Shown here in pieces: positions 25,395 through 36,029 of a stretch of DNA of 64,000 nt. The notes under the pieces were generated by a model. That model was given only the letters and a program-made list of their open reading frames with translations, was not told the DNA's origin and ran no database searches. Position 1 is the stretch's first letter. Every line of letters starts with the position of its first letter. The stretch is taken from assembly GCA_009760855.2 (NCBI GenBank), contig WPIO01000037.1, forward strand, positions 2,239,001 to 2,303,000. Direction: 5' to 3'. Position numbers and translations under genes: made by a program. This stretch comes from Cristatella mucedo (Eukaryota; Bryozoa; Phylactolaemata; Cristatellidae).

Positions 25395-26077
25395 TAAATG
25401 GAACTTGTTTTTATCACGGCACGGGCTTCCTTGGTTTCTGTCGTGCTCTGCTGCTGCCGCCATACTTCCGTGCATCTAGGACACATTATCTTTGTTTTGA
25501 GATGCAAGTTTGACCGTTATTCGGTAATGAACAGGTGGCGAGTGCCATTCGTAGAATGCTCTGTGCTTCGTGGCAAAGACTTGGCCGCTAAACTCATATT
25601 CGTAGCTACCCTACCAATACCGCAACGATCAATCTCAAGGTTCTGCCCTTATTAGAACAATCTGGCAAAAGCGCTGGCAAACGCATGTGCTTGTCAGTTC
25701 AAAGCCTCAATCTGAATCTCACTCCATGAAGGAACGAGGTGGCAGTTCCTGATTAAGACTTGAAAACACCACTCTGTAGCAAACGGTCTTTATCACAGCG
25801 AAGAACTACGGTGCAGCTTTTCGAGAAAACAAAATCTTTCAGTCTTTCCCTTTCTTCACCCTCAAGCAGACTCAACTGCCTAGAGATAAGGTTTGAAATG
25901 GTTAGTGGCCTGATCAAATAACAACTGCATCAAAAATGGCGGTCGTTGCTCACTCCATAGCTGCCAAGTAAGAATAGTGAGAGCAAAAGTGGCGATTAAC
26001 TTGACAAGTCGTCGCCAACATGCTGCATTACTGATGAAAAAGGTCTACTTTAAGTCTAAATTTACTAAATAGTACTT
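25395..26077. other. Spacer, nothing recognised
   Basis: An 85-codon frame at 25398-25655 (+) has no recognisable domain. Confidence 0.35.
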
Positions 26078-27309
26078 AAATTTAAAGTGCTTAGAAAGAG
26101 ATTGAGTTATCTGAGGGTGCTATAACAAATGCACCATTATCATTATAATTGTACCCTAGAGTAGGCGGACCCACTGACATTCGATATGTCGGGCTGGGCG
26201 TCGCCTTGCCCCGGAAGGGTAAAGCCTGAGGTCAGCTCCCAGAGTTCCGAGGACCGGAACTGGGTACAACGTGCTCGCTCTTTTTCGGCGGAAGCTCTCG
26301 ACGGTGTTGGACGTTGGACCCATGTGGTGTAGCTACGCGCTCAGGGCCCTGTCGGACTCTCACTGCGGTGGCACCACGCAAACCCATACGTGACGTTAGC
26401 TGGGAATCACCTCGGTGCCCCCGTAGCCGCCAATCTGCCGGTCTTTCATGCTCGTACCTAACTCGAGTTCCTGCTTCTAAAGAGTCGTCATCACACGGCA
26501 AACTCCCGGGCTGCGTCCGATAGTACGCCTCCTGATCCATGGGATGGCTGGGATAGCCACTGTCGGCCATTACTGAATGGGGTCTATTCTAGACCTATCC
26601 CTCCCTCACGCGATAGGGTTGACCAATCAGATTCCCTTTACCACGGATGAATGTGGACCACTAACAATGCATATATCATGCAAGTAATACAACGCATATA
26701 ACATACGCTGCGAATATCAAGAAGGTTGCTAAAATGTTCGTCACTGCAAGGGTCACCAAAATGTAGCCGAGTTCAAGGGGCCAGCGGCTAACTCCCACTA
26801 TGGCTCGCTACTATCTATGTCCGTTTTAGGTCGTTACGCCGGGCCCTCCGGTAACAGTGGTTTACGCATGATCGATCGGGTACACCACACTTTACATGAT
26901 ACACACGCATGCGCTATACAAAGAGGGCACTAAACAAGCCTACAGAGGAAGGTCCTATACAAGGTAAACTACAGGGGCGCGGGATGACGCCGCAAGCGCG
27001 AACAAACGTGTTAGTGCTCAGTCGGCTTCCACAGTCGCACCGTCGCAGGACTCCGTCTCACCAGTACAAGCGTACGCCGTCCAAGACCCGGCTAGATGAG
27101 TACTCTGTGGTAGACGGAGCGGACGTCCAACACCGTCGAGAGCTTCCGCCGAAAAATAGCGAGCACGTTGTACCCAGTTCCGGTCCTCGGAACTCTGGGA
27201 GCTGACCCCAGGCTTTACCCTTCCGGGGCAAGGCGACGCCCAGCCCGACATATCGAATGTCAGTGGGTCCGCCTACTCTAGGGTACATTATTATTATTAT
27301 TATTATTAG
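26078..27309 (+). mobile_element. LINE-A 3' end split by a transposon
   Basis: 26078-26150 is the LINE-A terminus (AAAGTGCTTAGAAAGAGATT, then GAGGGTGCTATAAC). The ATT-rich tail resumes at 27287-27309 after the inverted-repeat element. Confidence 0.7.
26151..27286. mobile_element. Non-autonomous DNA transposon with 164-bp TIRs
   Basis: Left arm 26151-26314 and right arm 27123-27286 are reverse complements with about two mismatches. The ends are GTACCCTAGAGTAGGCGG and its complement. The 800-bp core has no significant frame, so it is non-coding and would need a transposase from elsewhere. Flanked by ATT on both sides within an (ATT)n tail, so the target duplication cannot be resolved. High arm identity implies recent activity. 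Superfamily unassigned. Confidence 0.85.
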
Positions 27310-27877
27310 AACAGGTCAAGCTTATTTTAAAGTATCTGTTCTTTTTTGCTGCTCTGCAAAAAAACTAGCTGCTACAAGTGGTGTTCCTATCTCGACGCCG
27401 ATGTCATTGTGGATGTTGAAAATAACTGGCGCCGTAAATTGACAGCTAAGCCCATAAGTAATAGCCATAGTAATATAGTAATAATAATAATAATAAGTAA
27501 TAGTAATAGTAATGGCAATAGTAATAGTCATCGACAGACTAAATTTGGGAATTAATGTGCAAATCTAAAGCCTTAATTTAAGCAATGCTACTAATTTCTT
27601 TTCTCCAGCTGACTTCAAATCAAGCAAAGATGCTCACTAGCTGCTGTATGTTATCTTTTTTCCTCACTGATTGCTAGAGTACAGTGAGATATCCCGTTAG
27701 CATGGTTTAGAAATCGTCTGCTGAAGAATTAGGCAGGTATTTTCTCGATTGGAGCGTTGGGGGTGTAGAAGGCTGTCTAAAATCTTCTCGGAAGTACTTA
27801 TAGATTGCTGATTGAGAGAGTTGGGTAAATCTCATGACTCACTGCAGTGATAGGCCGCTCACGCTTTTGGAGTACTG
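27310..27877. other. Spacer with (TAA)n / (TAGTAA)n tracts
   Basis: AT-rich microsatellite at about 27455-27530; no gene recognised. Confidence 0.45.
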
Positions 27878-28030
27878 GCGATATAATAATAGTAATACAT
27901 GTGCTACAGCGCCTCAGAGAACTCATACTCTTTTGTGGCACTTTACATTTGCTGAAAAGGATGCACGATCGAATGGTTAGTGGTAGCATGCTCAATGACA
28001 GCAAGCGTAACGTGGTTATGGGGTATTGGC
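27878..28030 (-). mobile_element. LINE-A 3' end fragment
   Basis: Inverted AAT tail, ACAGCGCCTCAGAGAACTCA, CTTTACATTTGCTG and 3' UTR. Confidence 0.65.
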
Positions 28031-28924
28031 TCGAAAAATTCCTTCGCTACTGCGAATAGGCTTGGCAAAATGCTAAACTGCATGGAGATGTATGATGGTT
28101 CGTCACACGCACCTGTCACATCCCATCCCTGCACGCGCCACCTGCTCAAGGTGGAGCAAACACATCTTAATTAGTTACGACGTGAATCCCGTGAAAATGC
28201 GTCAACTGCATCTCCTGAAATTCCCACGAAGGCTCTCATATGCTCTCAACGATCTGAAGAGGCGCTGCATTGAGTGGAAAGAGTCTTCTTCCATTCTGAG
28301 TCGTTCCGCGGGCGATTAGGTTTCAGCGCTTACACAAAAGCTAGCAATTGCATTCACATAGTGAAGAGACATGCCAGCAAAATGAAATTTGTTGTATACC
28401 TTACAATAAATTTAAAGGCGGCGAGCTTCAGAATTCCGGATGAGGAACGTAATATCAGCATATTAGTACTTGCAAGTCTCCTTGTAGCGAACCTATATAG
28501 CCAGTATACATAATGACATGTTAAACTCAATCAAAAGTAAACCAAACCTCAGACTAAGTAGGGCTGGTAGAGCGCTGCCGTCCTCATGTAAAAGATTATG
28601 GCCACTATTGCAGTCACACATTCAAAATGGTAACATAAACGGTGAAATATATTGGACACAAAGAGGAAACGGACTGTAAACTTGGGGTGCGGCTATGGAG
28701 TTTTTGGAATTTGGAATTCACACGAATTCACACTGTCAGTAGTGAGTGCCTACCCTCGCGGCCACGCGACCGATGTGGATGAAAAATGGAGGCAACGAAG
28801 CGTGGCTAACGAGTCGTGGGAGTGCCGTCGTCAAATGCACCAAAGTAGAATGCGCACTGGCGATTTCCGGAACCCGGCCGCCACGGCAGCTCTCCATACT
28901 CGAGGAGGCATAGAGCTGAATGCC

Positions 28925-28926
<2 letters not shown>
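28031..28926. other. Spacer, nothing recognised
   Basis: AT-moderate DNA. The frame at 28652-29023 runs into a GA repeat and has no domain. Confidence 0.4.
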
Positions 28927-28968
<42 letters not shown>

Positions 28969-29010
28969 GGGAGAGAGAGAGAGAGGGGGGTGGGAGAGAG
29001 AGAGAGAGAG
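28927..29010. repeat. (GA)n microsatellite
   Basis: GA repeat with a G-rich interruption (GAGGGGGGTGGG). Confidence 0.95.
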
Positions 29011-29035
29011 CATCCAACTCTAATAATCTTCTACG

Positions 29036-29320
29036 GGCTCTGTTTGTTAAGCGGCAAGAGGACCCACTAAATCCTGTATCAAACAGGTGTTTAAGCTCCA
29101 TTTTAAATGCCGTCATGTAAGGGAATGTCGTGACATCAGTCGAGAGTGAGTTCCAGGCTTGGAAAGCATATGAACTAAAGGCACGGTCTTCAAAAGTTTT
29201 GAGGTTTGTACGAGATATTGCTGTACAATTTGAGTCAGAGCTGCGGGCTGTACGATGGTGGATAGTTCTGACAGGTAGGCTGGAGAGAATTAATGACGAG
29301 ACCTAAAAGTAAAAGACGTA
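29036..29320 (-). mobile_element. LINE-A fragment
   Basis: Inverted C-terminal RT sequence (GACCCACTAAATCCTG, GAGTGAGTTCCAGGCTTGG, TTTGAGGTTTGTACGAG) directly after the GA repeat, which replaces its 3' UTR. Confidence 0.7.
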
Positions 29321-30350
29321 GCGTTTAGTACTGAGTAAAAGTAAGTGACAGAACCAATTGCACATGCTGCCGCTGATGCTCTTTCACGTCATCACTAGGC
29401 ATCACATGGAAGTCGTCATGCTTAAATCTCAATGGTGGAGCCTAACGAGCAGGGCTGCCGAAACGTCGTCCTCTGACTGACCGGAAATGACGCGCCGATA
29501 ACTACGATTGGCTAATTCAGGACCGAGTCCAGCTTTAGCCCTCAAAATCTTGTAGGCCCTCTGAATAGAGTAGTAAGCTGATTTAACGGTCTCATCTGTG
29601 TAGCGGGCAAAAAAACCGTCGCGGCTACCGCTTTTGTTTGCAGTTGCTAGACGCGAACCCGCGACTTTAGTCGCGACGTTAAGTGCGACTGTCTGAGACC
29701 AAGGCTAAGAGCAATGTCTGGCACCGCGCGCACGCTGCATTGTAGCGGATGAAGCTGCACATATTGAATAAATCGCACGAACAGAGCAGGCGCAGCGAGA
29801 ATATGTCACCCTTTAGCTTTCCAATTAAACGCTTCAAGTCTAGGGGGACACTGTAATCGCGATAGTTGGCAAGCTCCAGGCATTGGAGGCGTAGTGACCG
29901 AAGGTGTCCTACACACACCGGATACTCGCGCGGTGGATCGAAAGAACGCTCGGGATGAAAATACGCCGGGGGAGTATTCCTTATTATTATTATCGTTATA
30001 TTTACATTATTTTATATTATTTAATTAATTTGTATTATTATTTATATTTATTTATCATTATATTATATATTATTATTATTTATTTCATTATTATATTATT
30101 ATCGCGTACTCCTCAGGAGCCTGAGGGGTACGCGAACCTGTTCGAAAGCTGCGGGCGTAGGCTCAAGGTCATCCTCAGGTCGTAAGATAAGTGGCGACGT
30201 ATACCGAGCCGCCACGAGGGAATCTAGCCGTCGTCGGACACGGCGACGGCGACCTTCAGCGGCTCTAAGCGCCCTAGACACGCGTTCGCACAAAGCGCAG
30301 CGTCGTTTACGTACACGTGATCGAAGAAGCTAGAGGGACTTTTAATTTTG
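29321..30350. other. Spacer, AT-rich ATT/TTA block
   Basis: 29980-30105 is AT-rich (TTATTATTAT). A small CTCC-TCAGGAGCCTGAGG dyad sits at 30111-30128. No gene is seen. The hydrolase 3' UTR may extend into the right end. Confidence 0.45.
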
Positions 30351-30647
30351 GACGCCAGCGGCGGGTTCAGAGAGAGTTCCGTCCGTCGGCTAAGAGGAAC
30401 ATATCGAGGGAGCCGGCACAACGCAGCAGCTGCTGCTACCGCCGCCGCTGCCTCCACACGGCTCCACACGAGCCTTATCACCCACGCGCCGGCGAGCCTG
30501 GCCGTCCAGCCGGCGACATTCGCCGCCGGAAAAAAGCGGCGGTGGCGGCGGCGGCGGGGGGGGGGGGGGAGGGGGAAGAAAACCGCTGCCGGCGATTGAG
30601 GCTCGCGGCACAGGCTCTCGCGGCGACGGCGGCGGCGGCAGCTCGTG

Positions 30648-31937
30648 CTACGCCGCCCGCCGATTTCGCTCGCTCGCCACAAGCGAGCCAATCAGCTCGC
30701 GAAGCTTCTTCGAAGCGCGGCCATCGTAGAAGTGAGAAGGTCCGCTCTGGTGCGGCAGCTTGGACGCGACAGCGCTCGCGGGCAGCTGCAGGCTGCGCCT
30801 CGCGTCGGCGTACGCGTCGCTCCACAGCGCGTCGAAGTGCGGCAGCGTCGCGTCGTACGTCTGCCGCGTGACGAGCGCGACGGACACGTTGGCCGGGAAC
30901 GGCTTCACCTTGCTCAGGATCCTCATCTGCGAGAGCGACTCGTTCATCAGGTAGTGCTCGTCGACTGCTGTCTTCAGGTGCCGCGGGTGGCACATCAGAA
31001 ACTTCTGGCGAGCGGCCAACGCGGCGGCGTCGTCGTCTTCGGCGGACGCAGCGTCGCCGCCGGCTCCGGGCGGCGGCGCCATCAGGCCGGTGATGAGCGC
31101 GAGGCGGGCGAGGCCGGTGGCGGCGAGCAGCTGCAGCGCCTGCACGGACGGCACGACGCGGTCGTACCAGTGCGACGACCAGTCGCGATCGGCGAACAGT
31201 GCGTCCACGGGCGGGTCGACGAGCACGATGGCGGCCACTTCCGCGTCGTAGAACTGCGCGTAGAACTTGGCGACGAGCGCGCCGACGCCTGCGCCGACGA
31301 GCACGAACGGCTGCGGCTGCTGGCTCGCCTGCGTGACGAGCCGATGCAGGTCCTCCGCCATGCGCTCCACTGTGTGCGCCTGGCTGCGCCGCCCGCCGTC
31401 GTCGGGTCTGTGCTGCGGCTGGCCGTCGGAGGCCGGCGGCGTCACCGAACCGTCTGCCGCCGCAGCTGGTGCCGCCGGCCTCTCGCTGAACCCGAGACCG
31501 GCGCGATCGTAGACGCACACGCGCGTCAGCTTGGCGAGCGCGGGTGCGAGCTCGCGCCAGGCGTCCGACGAGACGCCGGTGGGCGCGTCCAGGATCACCG
31601 TGGGCCACCCGGCGCCGCTGCAGCCGAGGAACAGCCTCTGGCCCCAGCCGACGTCGTACATCTCGCCGACGGCGGGCTTCAGATGCTGCTCCTCCTTCGT
31701 CAGCGCGACGTAGTTGAGGAACGGCGGCAGGAGCACGACCGCCGCGGCTATCTGGAGGGCGCGGACGACGCAGCGCCTCGCGCGGCCACCGAGGCCGGCG
31801 CCGGCGAGCCGACGCCGATCCGGCGCCGCCGCCGCGACATCAGTCGGGGTACGGCTGGGCGCGGCGGCGGGAGCCGCTTCGCGCGGCTGGGATTTCGTCA
31901 CGGCCGGCGGCCTCGCGGGCCTCCCGGGGCGGAGCAT
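30648..31937 (-). CDS. Alpha/beta-hydrolase-fold membrane protein, intronless, probable pseudoenzyme
   Basis: A 429-residue single-exon frame with strong GC3 bias. Residues 1-55 are Ala/Pro/Arg-rich; 57-80 form one hydrophobic segment (probable membrane anchor). The hydrolase domain follows: VILDAPTG (114-121) in the oxyanion-loop position, CVYDRAGLGFSERP (141-154), a low-complexity insert (155-188), FVLVGAGVGALVAKFY (211-226), VLVDPPVDALF (238-248) and the histidine region SGPSHFYDG (398-406). The nucleophile elbow reads G-A-G-V-G instead of G-x-S-x-G, so the serine is replaced by Gly217; His402 remains. This predicts loss of ordinary serine-hydrolase activity. The start at 31937 is the first ATG of the frame. 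I recognise the fold but not a named orthologue; antisense frames of similar length are shadows of its GC-rich composition. Confidence 0.8.
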   Translation of the reverse strand: MLRPGRPARPPAVTKSQPREAAPAAAPSRTPTDVAAAAPDRRRLAGAGLGGRARRCVVRALQIAAAVVLLPPFLNYVALTKEEQHLKPAVGEMYDVGWGQRLFLGCSGAGWPTVILDAPTGVSSDAWRELAPALAKLTRVCVYDRAGLGFSERPAAPAAAADGSVTPPASDGQPQHRPDDGGRRSQAHTVERMAEDLHRLVTQASQQPQPFVLVGAGVGALVAKFYAQFYDAEVAAIVLVDPPVDALFADRDWSSHWYDRVVPSVQALQLLAATGLARLALITGLMAPPPGAGGDAASAEDDDAAALAARQKFLMCHPRHLKTAVDEHYLMNESLSQMRILSKVKPFPANVSVALVTRQTYDATLPHFDALWSDAYADARRSLQLPASAVASKLPHQSGPSHFYDGRASKKLRELIGSLVASERNRRAA

Positions 31938-32587
31938 CTCGCGCCGACCGGCGGCGGCGCGCGACTAGACTTTGGCTGTCTGGGTCACGTGCTCTGCTCA
32001 GTAACCTACACAAGTCCAGCGACGGAGCGAGCGGAAGCCACTGCGCGACCGGCAGGGCTGTATCTCGTCGAGTAGTCACCGATCGGCCGCCCGCCAAACC
32101 ACGCGCGAAAAGGAACCGCCACGCCGGCCGGCTTGGCGGAAGTGCACGCTTCGTGTGGCGCCGTAACTACGATCCGACGTGCTTATGATGGGAAAGGTAA
32201 CTCCCGATTGCGCCACGCCTCTCCCGCCACCCCGGGTACCCCGTTACGCTGCGCCGCGGCTGCGCTTGCTCGCTCGTCCGGCGTGGCAGGCTTGATGATG
32301 TGGTTGTGACTGCACTGTCAACCGCAAGGAAACCGTAACAGAGAACTCAGCCGAGAGACTCGAGCTCGAGCGGCATCGCGCCGGATTACAATACGACAGT
32401 AACCCTCAGAACGCCGGCAGCGCAAAACGACGAGCCAGGCTGGCGTAGAGTCCCACGTGATCAATCATGCCGGCGCTGCGACCATCCGCGTTCGGCGAAC
32501 TGTCCGTCCAAGGGCAGGTCGCCGAGTACAAGGGCTAGTTACTAGTCACGGAGCTGGGCATATTAATGTTGATAATGGAAATAAGAA
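31938..32587. promoter_or_regulatory. CpG-rich upstream region of the hydrolase gene
   Basis: GC-rich, CpG-dense DNA directly upstream of the start. Contains a GTCACGTG E-box about 50 bases from the ATG (CACGTG at 31986-31991) and a second CACGTG near 32455. Promoter function is inferred from position only. Confidence 0.4.
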
Positions 32588-32763
32588 AAATACCAGCTGA
32601 TTTTAACAGCCTCTTTCTGTATAGCGACAGAAGAGCCTGTACGGCTATCACCGCCGCTTGCAGTGGCGATAAAGGATCGCCCACCCCGCAGGAATCGAAC
32701 CCACGACCTCGGGACCGAGGTCGTGAAAGCAACCGCCTTACCTAGTGTGCCATCACGGCTCAC
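32588..32763 (-). mobile_element. SINE-A, best-preserved copy
   Basis: Reads in reverse: A box TGGCACACTAGG, an 11-bp perfect hairpin (CACGACCTCGG / CCGAGGTCGTG), B box GGTTCGATTCC, body GGGCGATCCTTTATCGCC, GATAGCCGTACAGGCTC, tail ending AAATCAGCTGGTATT. Confidence 0.88.
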
Positions 32764-32777
32764 CATAATAATAGTAG

Positions 32778-33992
32778 TGTAACGCCGAAGGCTCGGCGGG
32801 GTAAGCTTGACCTGCCGCTTACCTAGCGGCGTAGCCTATCGCCTAATGCCGTTCGGTGCGCGCCTCCGCGCAATAAGCTGGCCGCCACGAAACGAGCGTT
32901 TCTGGCTCTGACCTGCTTACCGTTGCTAAACGGGGTCGTGAGTCCGCGGCGTGAATTGGAAGCAAGACACACAAATTGGGGATTTTACTGAACTTTATTC
33001 GCAAGCGCACAAAGTCGCTGCGCGTCTAGTTCAGCTTTATCTCCACACTCCTCGCACGTTCAACACTCTTGCGGAGGGAATACTCCTCTACACTAAGCGC
33101 GACCCGGACCCTAAACCCTAACCGGTGAACTAGGAATCCGTTCCCACCTGTGCCGAGGGAATACCCCAAACACGCCAACTTGAACACTCGAGCGGAGGGA
33201 GTACTTCTCCACACTGAAGTGCGAACCGGAGCCTAAACCCTACCCGGTGAACTAGAGCTCCACACACGCCAACTACGCCTAGCTCGCGCCGGCAAATCCC
33301 TATGCCGAGAGCACGTGCTAGCGCGCACACACACGACACAAAAGAAACACAAAGCACGAAAGAACACACAAAATGCCAGCTCGGGCGCGATACGACCGTG
33401 TTCGGTGGGGTTCCACCGAATCCTCCTAGAGCTGTCTCGTCCTGTTCCGTCAATCGCTGGCGAACAGCCCGCCCTCCTCCCTCGCTTCCAGAGAAAACGA
33501 GTCCGACGGCGGAGCCGGACCAAAGACAGAAGACCACAGACAAAAAGACACGAGGCCAAAGACCCAGAGCGAGCGTCGCTCGACTCTTAAATACTTGGCT
33601 GAGACAATGGGGCAAGAGCTTAGTGGTATTGGGCCCGGACACCTTGGCCCATTACGGAAAGGAATGACTACCGTTCCCAGGCCACTGGCAGGGCACCTCC
33701 GTCCAGCTTGAATGGCGAATGGGTTCCAGACGCTTCTTTCTTGGGAAGAGGGAAGGCGGGGGTTGACAGGCCAGCCAACATCTATCAGCAGCTTCCACGA
33801 GTATCGGACCAATTCTAAAGGCCGAATCGCCGCTGCTCGTCTCCGAGCTTCCTGGCCTGCTCCTAAACGCTTCCTCTCTAACCGCACTGACGCTCCTCTC
33901 TGGCTCACTGCTCCAGGACAAAGGGGCTCTAGCCCGCCGCCGAACAGCTCTTGTTCGCGCTAAAATTCAGCCAAAGCCAGCAGGGCGCTACA
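32778..33992 (-). mobile_element. Probable solo LTR (about 1.2 kb)
   Basis: Boundaries TGTAACGCC...GGCGCTACA form imperfect short inverted repeats with TG/CA ends, flanked by GTAG on both sides (32774-32777 and 33993-33996), a candidate 4-bp target duplication. On the - strand there is a TATTTAAG TATA-like box (33586-33595) and AATAAA (32994-32999) in the order expected for U3-R-U5. No coding capacity is recognised. It sits in the AAT tail of a LINE-A fragment. A non-autonomous DNA transposon is the alternative. Confidence 0.6.
33062..33270. repeat. About 120-bp direct duplication inside the LTR-like element
   Basis: Two units start near 33062 and 33182 (GCGGAGGGAATACTCC versus GCGGAGGGAGTACTTC), each with a CCTAAACCCTA-type motif and GGTGAACTAG. 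Confidence 0.7.
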
Positions 33993-33996
33993 GTAG

Positions 33997-34215
33997 TAAT
34001 AACAATAAGACATATGTGTGGCACTCCAAGAGAACTAAACCCCTTTCTATGCACACAGCACTTGCTGCAAAGGAAGCATATTAGCGGTTAGTTAATTGAG
34101 CCCATTTTTAGGGCGAGGTTTGCCAATTTGCAACTAACTCTAGGTCTACCTATAACTAGAGAGTTGGCTTTATCGTCATTCGATTTTGAGACAGTTGACC
34201 ACCATTCGAGAAAGT
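33997..34215 (-). mobile_element. LINE-A fragment with internal deletion
   Basis: AAT tail and 3' terminus joined to RT sequence reading S-N-D-D-K-A-N-S-L-V-I-G-R-P-R on the - strand. The intervening C-terminal RT region is missing. Confidence 0.65.
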
Positions 34216-34752
34216 TGGCCTCCAGCCGTGCGCGTAGAAATAGGCGAGGCGCTCTCCGACGCAACGTCGTCTTTGATTGGGCCACCGTTCGGCGAAGACG
34301 ACGACGACGACGATCAATGAGAACGGCTGCGGCTGCTGGCTCGCCAGCGCGACGAGCCGCTGCCTCGCTGCGCTCGCGCCGTGCGCGCTGTCCTCTCCGC
34401 CGCGGGCTTCACTGCGTGCTGTGCAGCTGGCTTCGCCGCCCGGCAAGGCGCTGGGCACGCCGCTACGCTGTTCATTTGAAAGCAACCATAACTAATACTG
34501 TGTCTCCGCCGCTGAGTCGCTGAATAAATGTCAGTAACGAGTAATAATTGACTGTCGCGAAAACTGCGGCACTAGTGACAACCGTGGAAGGCGCGCTTCG
34601 GCTGAATGGTTTGACTTGCGTGCGGCTGCTCTTTTTTGCGCTTCCAGCGCCCGCGGAGCCCCGCCGGCGGACTCCAGGGGGGGAGCTCTGCTCCACCCTC
34701 TCCGCAGGCCGCTTGTGGCCGCTTGCTCGCCTACGGATCGGACGACATGAAT
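34216..34752. other. CpG-rich spacer, no recognised gene
   Basis: GC-rich with a GAC/GACGAC tract near 34297-34316. Frames are open in several registers without a domain. Confidence 0.4.
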
Positions 34753-35605
34753 TACTAGGGGGTACGGACAATTTCCCCTGGACGTTTCCCCCGGACATTC
34801 CCCCCCCCCGGACATTTCCCATCGGACATTTCCCCCTGGGGTAGGACATTCCCCCCTGGGGTAGGACATTTCCCTCCGGTATATGATTTAGTATTTAGGT
34901 TTTAGGGTTTAGTGTTTAGGGTTTTAGGGCTTAGGGTTTTTAGTGTTTAGGGTTTAGCGTTTAGGGTTTAGCGTTTAGGGTTTTATGGTTTTATGGTTTT
35001 ATGGTTTTATGGTTTAGGGTTTAGTGTTTAGGGTTCGGGGTTTAGGTTTGGGGGTTTAGGGCGGACTGCGCCTCCGCCTCCTAAATTCACCCTTGCTCGT
35101 ATTCCGCGCTTTAAGTGGTGCGTATTAGCGCATAACTACATCTCTTGAGGTCGAGTTATACCCAGTAGACCTCTGAGGCTTAGCGCTCATTTGCAGGAAC
35201 GCGCAGCGCGCCATAGCGCGCGCCCGCTTTGACGGGTACGAACACGTGCCTGGCGGCGTCAAGCAGGACCTAACTTCCGCGGGACCGAACTGTATAGCTC
35301 GCCGCTGCCGCCGCTGCGACAGCCGCCGCAACCGCCGCCGCCGCTCGCTCTATGAGAAACCGTCCTTCCAATCCATTCATTTCTCTAATTATACTAAGTT
35401 TATTTTTTTAATAGAGCATGAACTTCATTTAATCATATATATATATATATATATCTGAGTTCTTAGTTATACATTCATCAACATAGGGGGAAATGTCCTA
35501 CCCCGGGTGGGAATGTCAGGGGGGAAGGTCCTAGGGTCCATCGGGGGAGGAGAAAATGCCCGGGGGGGGGACGTCCAGGAGGGAAATGTCCTACAACCGC
35601 TAGTA
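34753..35605. mobile_element. Foldback-like element with tandem-repeat inverted arms
   Basis: The left arm (34753-34880) is a head-to-tail array of a unit near GGACATTTCCCCCTGGGGTA. The right arm (about 35485-35605) is the same array inverted. The outer ends correspond (TACTAG... and ...CTAGTA). The core has a degenerate TTTAGGG tract, a CpG-rich piece and a (TA)n tract. Inverted arms built from short tandem repeats are typical of foldback elements. No transposase is seen and no target duplication is obvious. Confidence 0.6.
34886..35062 (+). repeat. Degenerate TTTAGGG-type telomere-like repeat
   Basis: About 177 bases of TTTAGGG, GTTTAGTG, GTTTAGCG and GGTTTTAT variants, including four consecutive GGTTTTAT-like units. 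It is interstitial and heavily mutated. Confidence 0.85.
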
Positions 35606-36029
35606 GGGCTATTTAGATCGATAATAATAAAAATAATATAATACCATATCCCTCTAATATATCTAATATATCGTGTAATAATAACTGCTCGCGACCGGTA
35701 CGGATATCGCCAACAGCTGCACAGACAGTCTCTGCTTTTCAGGCCGTACTTTCAGGCTGACGTCTAGACCCAACTCCCGTGGACCGAGCCGAGAGGGCGC
35801 CCCCCCCCCCTGGCGGCACGTGCTTCCTTCAGCCTCTTCGCGATTCGACCGGAGGAAGGGCGGTGATTTCCAGAACCATTACGTGCACGCATAGCAAGAT
35901 CCAAAGTCCCAGCGGCCCTTCGGCGCTGCGTTGAGTACGAAGCCGGTTGCTTAGAGGTCCAAATCTAAAGTGTGCGATCGTGAAATGAAGTTAGAAAATT
36001 AAACCTGCCCTCGCGAAAGATGATAACAT
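35606..36029. other. Spacer, nothing recognised
   Basis: AT-rich start with AATAATA runs, then mixed sequence with a C-run near 35804. Confidence 0.4.

Noticed and set aside
30645-32075. 476-codon + strand frame
   Set aside because: Antisense shadow of the hydrolase gene in very GC-rich DNA; low-complexity Arg/Ala/Val composition and no domain.
32588-32763. tRNA gene
   Set aside because: A and B boxes are those of a SINE head: the anticodon region cannot fold as a tRNA, and the same head with the same body recurs at five loci.
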